Source: Streptomyces albireticuli (GTDB lineage Bacteria > Actinomycetota > Actinomycetes > Streptomycetales > Streptomycetaceae). From it: a stretch of 64,000 nt of DNA. A program made the translations under genes and the position numbers. Below the pieces are notes generated by a model. That model did not search any database. It was not told the origin of the DNA and worked only from the letters and a program-made list of their open reading frames with translations. The stretch lies in assembly GCF_002192455.1 (NCBI RefSeq), contig NZ_CP021744.1, positions 6,357,501-6,421,500 of the forward strand, in the 5' to 3' direction. Shown piece after piece: positions 51,062 to 59,649 of this stretch (its first letter is position 1; every line of letters begins with the position of its first letter).

Positions 51062-51772
51062 CTAAACCAGGTCCGGTACTTCGCGCGCCGTGACCGCCGG
51101 GGGCGTGCCGCCGGCGGTCCCCGAGGGAGCCGCCGCGGGGGTCGCCGAGGGCGCCGCGGCGGGCGCGGCCGAGGGCTCCGGCGGCGCGAAGGCGCGCAGG
51201 AAGAACTGCGACAGCGGGCCGATGGCCAGCGCGTACAGCACCGTGCCGGCGCCCACCGTGCCGCCGAGGGCGAACCCGGTCGCCAGCACCGCCACCTCGA
51301 TGCACGTCCGGACCAGCCGCACCGAGCGCCCCGTCCGCCGGTGCAGGCCGGTCATCAGGCCGTCGCGCGGCCCCGGGCCGAACCGCGCCGAGATGTAGAG
51401 CCCCGTCGCCACCGCGCACAGCGCGACCGCGAAGGCCAGCAGGGGGATCCGCGCCCACAGCGAGCCCGGCGCGGGCACCAGGGCCAGGGTCGCGTCCATG
51501 GCCAGGCCGATCACCAGCACGTTGGAGACCGTGCCCAGCCCCGGCCGCTGCCGCAGCGGGATCCACAGCAGCAGCACCGCCGCGCCGATGACGATGGAGG
51601 CGGTGCCGATCGACAGCCCGGTGTGGCGCGCCACACCCTGGTTCAGGACGTCCCACGGCGCCAGCCCGAGCCCCGCCCGCAGCTGGAGCGCCGCGCTCAC
51701 CCCGTACAGCCCCAGTCCGACGTAGAGCTGAAGCAGCCGCCGGGCCAGGCCCGGTCCCCCTGATGTGGTCAA
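51062..51772 (-). CDS. YczE-family integral membrane protein
   Basis: The 236-residue protein has five to six membrane helices (RLLQLYVGLGLYGVSAALQL; SIVIGAAVLLLWIPL; LGTVSNVLVIGLAMDATLALVP; IPLLAFAVALCAVATGLYISA; IEVAVLATGFALGGTVGAGTVLYALAIGP) with the YczE/YitT-type motif RAGLGLAPWDVLNQGVA and FGPGPRDGLMTGL. TTG 51772 is preceded by AAGGAG six bases upstream. In many actinobacteria yczE is divergent from a MocR regulator (YczR), as here, and three shared operators lie in the 252-bp gap. Substrate unknown; the C-terminal ~40 residues are a Pro/Ala tail. Confidence 0.85.
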   Translation of the reverse strand: MTTSGGPGLARRLLQLYVGLGLYGVSAALQLRAGLGLAPWDVLNQGVARHTGLSIGTASIVIGAAVLLLWIPLRQRPGLGTVSNVLVIGLAMDATLALVPAPGSLWARIPLLAFAVALCAVATGLYISARFGPGPRDGLMTGLHRRTGRSVRLVRTCIEVAVLATGFALGGTVGAGTVLYALAIGPLSQFFLRAFAPPEPSAAPAAAPSATPAAAPSGTAGGTPPAVTAREVPDLV

Positions 51773-51890
51773 CGGAATCTCCTTGCTGGTCGTGCGTGCC
51801 GGCCGCGCGGGCGGTCCGGTCGTGACGGATGGGGCAAAGGAGTGCCGCCCGCCGCCCCCAGGGGGCCGCGAACGGCACGGACGTGCGACC

Positions 51891-51964
51891 GGCCTGCTCC
51901 ATGACGAGTGGCACGGGCGAACGTCATGGAGCAGGCCAGTGGTGCAAGTGGCCTGCTCCATGAC
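51891..51964. promoter_or_regulatory. Three 15-bp operator repeats between yczE and the MocR gene
   Basis: GGCCTGCTCCATGAC occurs at 51891-51905, inverted at 51923-51937 and again direct at 51950-51964, all exact. MocR regulators typically bind two or three such half-sites with helical phasing; here centres are 32 and 27 bp apart. The sites lie between the two divergent starts and could serve both. Confidence 0.85.
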
Positions 51965-52024
51965 AGTCTGTGGACTGGATCGGGTAATGATCCATGGCCA
52001 ATCCCGGGAAGGTGGACCGGAAGC

Positions 52025-53533
52025 ATGACTCAGTGGACTTCTTCGGTGGGGGCGCAGAAGCTCGCACGCCTCCTCGGTTCCCAGGGCGGCGGGCACGGCG
52101 TCGTCACCCCGTTCGGCGGCCGCAGGTCACCCGCCTACCGCTCCCTCGCGGACGGCATCCGGGTGCTCGTCCTGGAGGGCCGCGTCCCCGTCGCGGCGCG
52201 GCTGCCCGCCGAGCGCGAGCTCGCCGCCGCCCTGGCCGTCAGCCGCACCACCGTCGCCGCGGCCTACGAGGCGCTGCGCGGCGAGGGCTTCCTGGAGTCC
52301 CGGCGCGGCTCCGGCAGCTGGACCTCGGTGCCCGCCGGGAACCCGCTGCCCACCCGCGGCCTCGACCCGCTGCCCCCGGAGGCCGTCGGCTCCGTCATCG
52401 ACCTCGGGTGCGCGGCCCTGCCCGCCCCCGAGCCCTGGCTGACCCGCGCCTTCCAGGGCGCCCTCGAAGAGCTGCCGCCCTACGCCCACACCCACGGCGA
52501 CTACCCGGCCGGCCTGCCCGCCCTGCGCCAGGCCCTCGCCGACCGCTACACCGCCCGGGGCATCCCGACGATGCCCGAGCAGATCATGGTCACCACCGGC
52601 GCCATGGGCGGCGTCGCCGCCGTCTGCCGGCTGATGGCCGGGCGCGGCGAGCGGGTCGCCGTCGAGTCCCCCTCGTACGCCAACGTCCTCCAGCTCATGC
52701 GCGAGGCGGGCACCCGGCTGGTGCCCGTCGCGATGGGCGACCGGCTCACCGGCTGGGACCTGCCCGCCTGGCGCCAGGTGCTGCGCGACGCCGCGCCCCG
52801 CATGGCCTATGTGATCGCCGACTTCCACAACCCGACCGGCGCGCTGGCCACCGAGGAACAGCGCCGGGACCTGGTCGAGGCGGCCCGCGCGGCGGGCACC
52901 GTGCTCATCGCCGACGAGACGATGACCGACCTCCTGCTCGACGACGACATCGACATGCCCCGCCCGGTCTGCGCCTTCGACCCGGCGGGCAACGCCGTCG
53001 TCACGGTCGGCTCGGCCAGCAAGTCGTTCTGGGCGGGGCTGCGGATCGGCTGGGTGCGGGCCGCGCCCGACATCATCCGCAGCCTCGTCGCCGCCCGCGC
53101 CTACGCCGACCTGGGCACGCCCGTCGTGGAGCAGCTCGCCGTGACCTGGCTGCTGACCACCGACGGCTGGGACGCGGCCGTCGACATAAGGCGTGCCACG
53201 TCGCGGGAGAACCGGGCCGCGGTCGTCGGCGCGGTCCGGCGCCACCTGCCCGACTGGGAGTTCACCGTGCCGCACGGCGGCCTGACCCTGTGGGTGCGCA
53301 CCGGCGGCCTGTCGGGGTCGCGGATCGCCGAGGCGGGGGAGCGGCTCGGCGTGCGGGTGCCGTCCGGGCCGAGGTTCGGGGTGGACGGGGCCTTCGAGGG
53401 CTACGTCCGGCTGCCGTTCACGGTCTCCGGGGCGGTGGCGGAACAGGCCGCGAGCCGGCTGGCCGAGGCCGCCCACCTGGTGGCGAGCGGTGCGACCGCC
53501 GCCGTCGAGGCGCCGCGCACCTACGTGGCCTGA
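52025..53533 (+). CDS. MocR-family regulator (GntR-aminotransferase fusion, YczR-like)
   Basis: Residues ~35-105 are a GntR winged helix (YRSLADGIRVLVLEGRVPVAARLPAERELAAALAVSRTTVAAAYEALRGEGFLESRRGSG). Residues ~140-490 are a fold type I aminotransferase domain with the PLP lysine K333 in SASKSFWAGLRIGW, FHNPTGAL and IADETM. MocR proteins use PLP as ligand and do not normally catalyse transamination. ATG 52025 was preferred over an earlier frame start. The partner is the divergent yczE and the three 15-mers in between are its likely binding sites. It converges with and overlaps the next gene by 13 bp. Confidence 0.93.
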   Translation: MTQWTSSVGAQKLARLLGSQGGGHGVVTPFGGRRSPAYRSLADGIRVLVLEGRVPVAARLPAERELAAALAVSRTTVAAAYEALRGEGFLESRRGSGSWTSVPAGNPLPTRGLDPLPPEAVGSVIDLGCAALPAPEPWLTRAFQGALEELPPYAHTHGDYPAGLPALRQALADRYTARGIPTMPEQIMVTTGAMGGVAAVCRLMAGRGERVAVESPSYANVLQLMREAGTRLVPVAMGDRLTGWDLPAWRQVLRDAAPRMAYVIADFHNPTGALATEEQRRDLVEAARAAGTVLIADETMTDLLLDDDIDMPRPVCAFDPAGNAVVTVGSASKSFWAGLRIGWVRAAPDIIRSLVAARAYADLGTPVVEQLAVTWLLTTDGWDAAVDIRRATSRENRAAVVGAVRRHLPDWEFTVPHGGLTLWVRTGGLSGSRIAEAGERLGVRVPSGPRFGVDGAFEGYVRLPFTVSGAVAEQAASRLAEAAHLVASGATAAVEAPRTYVA

Positions 53534-55185
53534 AGCCGCACGGGACCGCCCGTACCGCCTGGACGCTCCCCGTCCGGATGTCCGTCCATGAGGTGTCCGT
53601 CCGTCGCGTGCGCGTCTTCCGGGTACCCGGCTTCGGTGGGCGGTGCCTGCGGCTCCGTGGCGTACGGCACCGGGACGCACGGCTCCGGCAGCAGGTCCAG
53701 GACCGCCCGGCGCTCGTGCTCGGCCGTGTCCTGGGCGTACGGGTCCGGGGTCGCCGGCACCTGGACGCGCAGGACGGGGCCCGAGCCCAGCCGGGCGTAG
53801 CCGCGGCCCGGCGGCACGTCCGGGGGCGGCGTGGTGGGCGGCGGCGCGCCGAGCGCGGTGCGCACCTGCCCGGGCGTGACCGCGCCCAGCACCACCCGGG
53901 CCCGGGTGTGGGCGAGGACCGGCTCGATGATCAGGGCGGCGTTGTCGAGGTGTTCGGCGACGGCGACCGTGACGTTCGCGACCCTCCCGTGGCGCAGCGG
54001 CACCTGGAGCAGTTCCTGGGGGTCGGGCCGGCCCTCGCCGGCGGCCAGGTGGCTGAGCGAGGTGGGCCGGTCGACGAGGATCCACAGCGGTCGCCGGACG
54101 TCCTCCGGGACCGGGCGGCCCTGCTGCCGGGCGTGGTGGGCGGTGAGGATCCGCCGCTCGGTCTCGTGGCAGGCCCACTCCAGGGCGGCCAGGGCGCCGG
54201 CCGGCGCGGTCTCCACGGCCAGCACGCCCTCCCGGCCGAGCAGGCAGGAGAACTCGCCCGTGCCGCTGCCGTCGACGATCAGCACGTCCCCGTGGTGCAG
54301 GGCCTGGAGGGCCACCGAGCGCAGCAGGGTCGTGGTGCCGGCGGCGGGCCGGCCGAGGGCCAGCAGGTGCGGCTCCGTGGAGCGCTGCCCGGTGCGCCAG
54401 ACGACGGGCGGGACGTCCCGGGTCCCGGTGTCGTCGGTCACCGGCAGGGTGCGCTGGACGGAGTTCGGGTCGGTGAAGCCGAGCACGGCCTCGCCGGGCA
54501 CGGTCACGAACCGCTGCGCGCGGATGTCGGTCGGCAGCGGGGACAGCGCGCTCAGCGTGAGGTGGTTGTCCTCTTCCTCCCAGTCGAAGCGGTACTCCCG
54601 CCCGCGCCCCGCCTTGAGCCGGAGCAACTGCTCCACCTTGGCCCGGGATTCGGGCTCGCCGTCGGTGAAGTAGGCGGGGTAGCGCAGCTGGAGGGAGACC
54701 AGCCGGCCGAGGTGGTCGAACTCGTACTCCGTGAACGCCCGCTGCCAGCCGCCCCCGTGGGCGTAGAGCGGATCCGGATCCTCCGCCGCGGTGAGGTACG
54801 GCACCAGGGATTCGTAGACCGTCTGGAGGCGCGCGTGGCAGCTCTCCTCGTCGACGGCGTCCGCCGTGGCCGCGGGTCCGCGCTCGCGGCCGGCCCAGGC
54901 GGCCGCCGCCATCAGGACGACCGCGGACAGCGTCGGCCCGTAGGGCACCAGGGCCACGATGACCACGCACGAGGCCACCAGCAGCAGTGTGGGACCGCGC
55001 CGGTCCCTGGGCGTCCGGGCCCAGCGCCGCAGCCCGCCGGTGCCGAGGGCGTGCAGCCCGCGGCCGATGGTGAGCAGCGGGTGGAGCATGTCCGCCGTGC
55101 TGTCGGCCGCCGTGCGGGCGAACTCCCGCCCGCGCGCGAGGGAGGTGCCGCCGGTCAGGCCGCTGGGGAGAGCTCGCCGGCCCAC
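53521..55185 (-). CDS. FtsK/TraB-like membrane protein with a degenerate P-loop
   Basis: The 554-residue protein has a membrane segment at ~residues 62-90 (LLLVASCVVIVALVPYGPTLSAVVLMAAAAWAG), then an FtsK/HerA-like region: LALGRPAAGTTTLLRSVALQALHHGDVLIVDGSGTGEFSCLLG aligns with the Walker A loop GxxGSGKS, but the essential Lys is replaced by Thr. Walker B-like WILVDRPTSLSH and a sensor (RVANVTVAVAEHLDNAALIIEPVLAHTRARVVLGA) are present. The C-terminus is Pro-rich. GTG 55185 has AGGAG upstream. It is followed on the same strand, upstream, by a 64-aa membrane gene, a pair conserved in Streptomyces. Without the lysine, ATP hydrolysis is doubtful; it may be a binding-only homologue. Confidence 0.75.
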   Translation of the reverse strand: MGRRALPSGLTGGTSLARGREFARTAADSTADMLHPLLTIGRGLHALGTGGLRRWARTPRDRRGPTLLLVASCVVIVALVPYGPTLSAVVLMAAAAWAGRERGPAATADAVDEESCHARLQTVYESLVPYLTAAEDPDPLYAHGGGWQRAFTEYEFDHLGRLVSLQLRYPAYFTDGEPESRAKVEQLLRLKAGRGREYRFDWEEEDNHLTLSALSPLPTDIRAQRFVTVPGEAVLGFTDPNSVQRTLPVTDDTGTRDVPPVVWRTGQRSTEPHLLALGRPAAGTTTLLRSVALQALHHGDVLIVDGSGTGEFSCLLGREGVLAVETAPAGALAALEWACHETERRILTAHHARQQGRPVPEDVRRPLWILVDRPTSLSHLAAGEGRPDPQELLQVPLRHGRVANVTVAVAEHLDNAALIIEPVLAHTRARVVLGAVTPGQVRTALGAPPPTTPPPDVPPGRGYARLGSGPVLRVQVPATPDPYAQDTAEHERRAVLDLLPEPCVPVPYATEPQAPPTEAGYPEDAHATDGHLMDGHPDGERPGGTGGPVRLQAT

Positions 55186-55237
55186 GTCGGTCTCCTGGTG
55201 TCGGTGCGGAGGGCGGTGGCGGTGTCCGGGGCGGCGG

Positions 55238-55432
55238 TCAGAACTTGAGGCCGCCCAGGAGGCCCGCGAGGCTCGCGCTGCCCGCCTTGATGCTGGGGGC
55301 GATGGCCGTGGTCGAGAGGTAGAAGCCGAAGAGGGCGCACACGATGCCGTGGGAGGCCTTCAGACCGTCCTTGCGGAAGAACAGGAAGGCGACGACACCG
55401 AACAGCATGACGCCGGAGATGGACAGGATCAT
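55238..55432 (-). CDS. Small membrane protein (64 aa)
   Basis: Two hydrophobic helices (ILSISGVMLFGVVAFLFF and HGIVCALFGFYLSTTAIAPS) and the tail KAGSASLAGLLGGLKF. The form is that of a conserved Streptomyces protein found next to FtsK-like genes. ATG 55432 starts 52 bp upstream of the FtsK-like gene, so both may form one operon. Function unknown. Confidence 0.72.
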   Translation of the reverse strand: MILSISGVMLFGVVAFLFFRKDGLKASHGIVCALFGFYLSTTAIAPSIKAGSASLAGLLGGLKF

Positions 55433-55847
55433 GACGTTCTCCTGGGGGTCGGGGTGGTCGGGACGGTCACCGCGAGTTCCTCAAGCCTCACAGAAAGTAC
55501 TAATTCGGCAAAAGCGGACTTAGGTTGATCCCTGTCCCGCCTTGCTTGATCGCCGACGGCGTGGGCGCCGGGGGGAGGGGCGGGCGAAGCCCGGGAACAC
55601 GGCGCGAAACGCGCTCCGTGGTGATCACCGCCGGCCGCGCCCCCGGCCCCGACACGCCCCGGCGGGCGGGCCCGGGATTCACCCGGACGGCCGCGTCCGG
55701 CCCCCGCGGCCCCGGGCCCGTGCCCCGGCCGGGCGGGCGACGCGCACCCGTGGTGCCCATGATCCCCGTGTGGCCGGGCGTACGTAGGGTAGGGCAGCAC
55801 TCACGTGACGACCGCAGCCAGGCGCTGAACCCGGAGGACCGCAGACC
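55433..55847. other. Intergenic, no gene seen
   Basis: The stretch between the small membrane gene and the ankyrin gene has high GC and open but featureless frames. A TAGGGT near 55,789 could be a -10 element for the ankyrin gene. Confidence 0.4.
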
Positions 55848-56261
55848 ATGACCGAGCAGACCCCCGAGACCGAGCCCGCACACGACCCCGAGGTGCTCCA
55901 GCTCGCGGCCAAGGTCTTCGACCTGGCGCGACACGGCGACACCGACACCCTCGCCGCCTACGTGGACGCGGGCGTCCCGGTGAACCTCACCAACGACAGG
56001 GGCGATTCGCTCATCATGCTGGCCGCCTACCACGGCCACCTCGACGCCGTCCTGTCCCTGCTCCAGCGCGGTGCCGACGCCAACCGCCCCAACGACCGGG
56101 GCCAGACGCCGCTGGCCGGCGCCGTCTTCAAGGGCGAGGACGAGATCGTCCGCACCCTGCTCGCGCACGGCGCCGACCCGGCGGCCGGCAGCCCCTCGGC
56201 GGTCGAGGCCGCCGGGGTCTTCGGCCGCCAGGACCTCCTGGAGCTCTTCCGGGGCGAGTGA
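55848..56261 (+). CDS. Ankyrin-repeat protein (137 aa)
   Basis: About three ankyrin repeats are visible: RHGDTDTLAAYVDAGVPVNLTNDRGDSLIMLAAYHGHLDAVLSLLQRGADANRPNDRGQTPLAGAVFKGEDEIVRTLLAHGADP. The N-terminal ~25 residues are acidic. Such small ankyrin proteins in Streptomyces are cytosolic protein-binding modules. It has no catalytic part. The gene begins an otherwise simple locus, ending 143 bp before the glycosyltransferase. Confidence 0.88.
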   Translation: MTEQTPETEPAHDPEVLQLAAKVFDLARHGDTDTLAAYVDAGVPVNLTNDRGDSLIMLAAYHGHLDAVLSLLQRGADANRPNDRGQTPLAGAVFKGEDEIVRTLLAHGADPAAGSPSAVEAAGVFGRQDLLELFRGE

Positions 56262-56404
56262 CCCCTCGCGGCCCGCCCTTCCCGCGGCCGGAACCCGGGA
56301 CGGGAAGGGCGGCGCCGGTGGCTCGTTCGCCGTCTTTCGCCCGGGGGCGCTCCCCTGGGCGAATGGAACGTCCGCCACCGGCACCCCGACAGGGAGGTCC
56401 CCCC

Positions 56405-57501
56405 ATGCGGATCGCCTACCTGCACCACGGCGGCGTCCCGTCGGTCCGCGCCGACGAGGTACACGTCATGCGCATGTGCGACGCCTTCGCCGACGCCGGG
56501 CACGAGGTCACCCTCTACGCCCTCCGGGGCGCGGCGCGCGCCGACGTCCACGCCTACCACGGCACCCGCAACCGCTTCGCCGTCCGCGCCGTCCCGATGC
56601 CCTCGGCCGGGGCGCTCGGGCCCCTGCTGCGCGCCTGGCGCATACGGGAGGAGCTCCCGCGCGGGGGCGCACCCGACCTGCTCTACGGGCGTGACCCGTA
56701 CGCCCTGCTCGCCGCCTCCGGTACGGCGCCCGTGGTCTACGAGACCCACGCGCTGCGGCGGAGCCGCGCCGTACGGGCCGCCGAGCGGCTGCTGTTCCGC
56801 GCCCCGGGCCTCACCCGCGTCGTCCTCGCCACCGAAGCCCTCGCCGACGACTACCGCCGGGCCTTCCCGGAACTCGCCCGCTCGGCGGCGGAGCTGGTCA
56901 CCGTCCCCGACTGCGCCGACCCGCCGCCCGCCGGCCCGGTGGCCGCGCTGCCGGGCCGGCCCGGCGCCCTCAAGGCCGGCTGCGTCGGCCGCCTCCCGGG
57001 CCGGGGCACCGACGTCGTCCTCGGGCTCGCCGCCCGCCTCCCCGCCTCGACTTCCACCTCGTCGGCGGCACCGGACAGGACCGCGCGCCCCGGGAACACC
57101 GGGCGCACGGCGCCAACGTCCACTTCCACGACCACCGGCCGCCCTCCCGGCCGGACCCCTACCACCGGGCCTTCGACATCGCCCTCGCGCCGTACCAGCC
57201 ACCGGCCGGAGACGCGACCGGGGCCGCCTCGCCCGTGACCCTCTTCGCGTACATGGCGCACGGCAAGGCCATCGTCGCCTCCGACCTGCCCGCGCTCCGG
57301 GAGGTGCTGGCCGACGGCGTCGACTGCCTGCTCCGGCCGCCCGACGACGTCGCCGCCTGGGCCGACGCCGTCGGGCGGCTGGCGGCGGACCCGGCGGCCC
57401 GCGCCGCCCTCGGGGCGGCGGCGCACCGTCATGTGATGGAGCATCACACCTGGCGGGTCCGCGCCGACCGGGTCCTCGCCGGGGTCGGCCGCCCGTCGTG
57501 A
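56405..57501 (+). pseudogene. GT4 glycosyltransferase disrupted by a frameshift
   Basis: The first part (56405 to ~57045) reads MRIAYLHHGGVPSVRADEVHVMRMCDAFADAGHEVTLYAL...YETHALRRSRAVRAAERLLFRAPGLTRVVLATEAL, the N-terminal half of a GT4 enzyme. After LAARLP the phase changes by -1 and the other half is in the next frame: DFHLVGGTGQDRAPREHRAHGANVHFHDHRPPSRPDPYHRAFDIALAPYQP...ASPVTLFAYMAHGKAIVASDLPALREVLADGVDCLL. One missing base at about 57,042-57,050 explains it. The two parts together have the normal domain order, so this is a recently broken gene or a sequencing error. Confidence 0.8.
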
Positions 57502-57604
57502 CGTGAGCCGGCCGGGCGCCCAAGTGCCTTGTACGCGCCGGCCCGTGAGGCCCGTACCCGCCGGCTATTAAGTTCTTCTTAGAACAGCCCGCTATCAACT
57601 CCCC

Positions 57605-59605
57605 ATGGACTCCTTCACTTCCCGCCGCACCGTCCGGGCCGCCGCCGTGGCGCTCGCGGTCACCATCCCGTGCGTCACCCTCACCACGTCCGCCCACGCC
57701 GCGCCCCGCCCCGCGCAGACCGCCCGCGTGCACGGCCACCTGGTGGACATCCCGGTCCGCGGCGGCACCGCCACCGTCGACACCGCGACCCTGCGCGTGA
57801 CCGCCCGCACCGGTTCCGGGACCGTGGTGGAGCTGTCCGCCCCCGCCGCCGGGGCGCCCGGCACCCCCGGGCCGGTGACCACCACCCGGGACGGTGCCCG
57901 CTGGTCGTACCCGGCCGGGGGGCTGACCGTCACCGCCCGCGCCGACCACGGCCGCCTGCTGGTCTCCGTCAAGGCGACCGGCGCCGCCGACCGCACCCTG
58001 GCCTGGCCCGTCACCGGCACCGACCGCGCCGCGTCCGCCGTGCAGCTCCCGCGCGGCGAAGGGCTCTCCCTGCCCGTCGCCGACCCCTTCTGGAACTCCG
58101 CCGACGCCCAGCTCACCGACGCCGACCTGCCCATGGAGTCCGCCCTGTCCATGCCGCTGTGGGGATACACCCTCGGCGGCGGCACCGGCGCGAGCTACCT
58201 CGTGCCCACCGACATCGGCACCTCGCTGCGGCTGACCTCCGACGGCGGACGGCTGCGCACCACCGCCACCCACCACTTCTCCCGCGCCGAGGGCACCACG
58301 GAGTACACCGTCGCCCTCGGCCTCACCGACGGCTCACCCGTCGCCCCCGCCGTCGACTACCGCGCCTGGCTCAAGGAGAACGGAGAGCTCGGCAGCCTCC
58401 GCCGCAAGGCCGAGGCCACCCCGGCCACCAAGAAGCTGCTCGGCGCCTTCCACGCCTACCTGTGGGGCGACGCCCGCACCGCCGACGGCGTCCGCAAGCT
58501 GCGCGCGCTCGGCGTGGACCGCATGTGGCTCGGCTACGACGCCGACGACAAGCCCATGGACGCCGCCGCCGTCACCGCCGCCAAGAAGGCCGGCTACCTC
58601 GTCGGCCCGTACGACTCCTTCGCCAACGGGCAGGACCCGAAGACCTCCGACGCCCCCACCTCCGTCTGGCCCGGCACCGTCTACCCCGACTTCTGCGTCC
58701 AGGGCGCCGACGGCAAGCCCGAACCCGGCTTCCACGACCGCGGCTGCTACCTCAGCTCCGAGGCGTTCGAGAAGGCCGAACCGACCCGCCACTACCTCGC
58801 CGACCGCACCCGGAAGATGACCGCCAACGGCGCCGACAGCTACTTCCTCGACGTCGACGCCGCCGGCGAGCTCTTCCGCGACCACAGCACCGCCCACCCC
58901 ATGGACAAGGCCCGCGACCGCGCCAACCGGCTCGCCCGCATGCAGCGCCTGAACGCCCGGCACCTCGTGGTCGGCTCCGAGTCCGCGGGCGCCTGGTCCA
59001 ACCAGGTGCTCGCCTTCGACCACGGCTCCGGTACCCCGGTCGCCGACGGCCTGTGGAAGGCCCAGAAGGACAAGGACAAGTGGGGCGGCTACGCCCCCGC
59101 CAAGGCCCCCGGCGTCTTCTTCAAGCCCGCCGAGCTCCCCGAGGCCGTGGCCAAGGCGATGTACGACCCCGCGTACCGCGTCCCGCTCTACGAGACCGCG
59201 CTGCACGACTCCGTCGTCAACACCGAGCGCTGGGAACTGTCCTACGACAAGCTGCCCCGCCAGAAGACCACCCGCGCCCTGCTGGCGATGCTCTACAACA
59301 CCCCGCTCAACTTCGTCCTCGACGGCGACTCCCTCGACCGGCGGGGCGGCGAGCTCGCCGCGCTCCAGAAGTACTTCAAGCCCCTGCACGAGGCCGCGGG
59401 CACCGAGCCGATGACCGGCTTCCGCACCCTGAACGCCGACCGCACCGTCCAGCGGACCGTGTTCGGCGACGGCACCCTGACGGTGACCGCGAACTTCGGC
59501 ACCACCACCCACGACGGGCTGCCGGCCGGCTGCGTCGACGCCACGCTCCGCGGGGACGAGGCACCGCGCCGCCTCTGCCCCGACACCGTGAACACCGACG
59601 GCTGA
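57605..59605 (+). CDS. Secreted glycoside hydrolase, family not certain
   Basis: The 666-residue protein has a signal peptide (SRRTVRAAAVALAVTIPCVTLTTSAHA, with a possible Tat motif), a beta-sandwich N-terminal region and a (beta/alpha)8-like catalytic region: AFHAYLWGDARTADGVRKLRALGVDRMWLGYDADD, GPYDSFANGQDPKT, and SYFLDVDAAGELFRDHSTAHPMD, whose Asp residues could be catalytic. GH101- or GH66-like folds have such an organisation, but I cannot assign the family. A perfect inverted repeat GTTCT-TCTT-AGAAC (57572-57585) just before the start may be an operator. It is monocistronic. Confidence 0.7.
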   Translation: MDSFTSRRTVRAAAVALAVTIPCVTLTTSAHAAPRPAQTARVHGHLVDIPVRGGTATVDTATLRVTARTGSGTVVELSAPAAGAPGTPGPVTTTRDGARWSYPAGGLTVTARADHGRLLVSVKATGAADRTLAWPVTGTDRAASAVQLPRGEGLSLPVADPFWNSADAQLTDADLPMESALSMPLWGYTLGGGTGASYLVPTDIGTSLRLTSDGGRLRTTATHHFSRAEGTTEYTVALGLTDGSPVAPAVDYRAWLKENGELGSLRRKAEATPATKKLLGAFHAYLWGDARTADGVRKLRALGVDRMWLGYDADDKPMDAAAVTAAKKAGYLVGPYDSFANGQDPKTSDAPTSVWPGTVYPDFCVQGADGKPEPGFHDRGCYLSSEAFEKAEPTRHYLADRTRKMTANGADSYFLDVDAAGELFRDHSTAHPMDKARDRANRLARMQRLNARHLVVGSESAGAWSNQVLAFDHGSGTPVADGLWKAQKDKDKWGGYAPAKAPGVFFKPAELPEAVAKAMYDPAYRVPLYETALHDSVVNTERWELSYDKLPRQKTTRALLAMLYNTPLNFVLDGDSLDRRGGELAALQKYFKPLHEAAGTEPMTGFRTLNADRTVQRTVFGDGTLTVTANFGTTTHDGLPAGCVDATLRGDEAPRRLCPDTVNTDG

Positions 59606-59611
59606 CGCCCT

Positions 59612-59649
59612 CCGCCGGCCGGGCGGGCTCAGCCCGGCCCGTCCGGCGG
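59612..59649. terminator. Hairpin at the convergent 3' ends
   Basis: CCGCCGG (59612-59618) pairs with CCGGCGG (59643-59649) and inner bases also pair in part. It includes the last codons of the DNA ligase gene. Confidence 0.55.

Noticed and set aside
52127..54970. Long minus-strand open frame opposite the MocR gene
   Set aside because: The MocR gene has complete GntR and aminotransferase motifs; the opposite frame has none.
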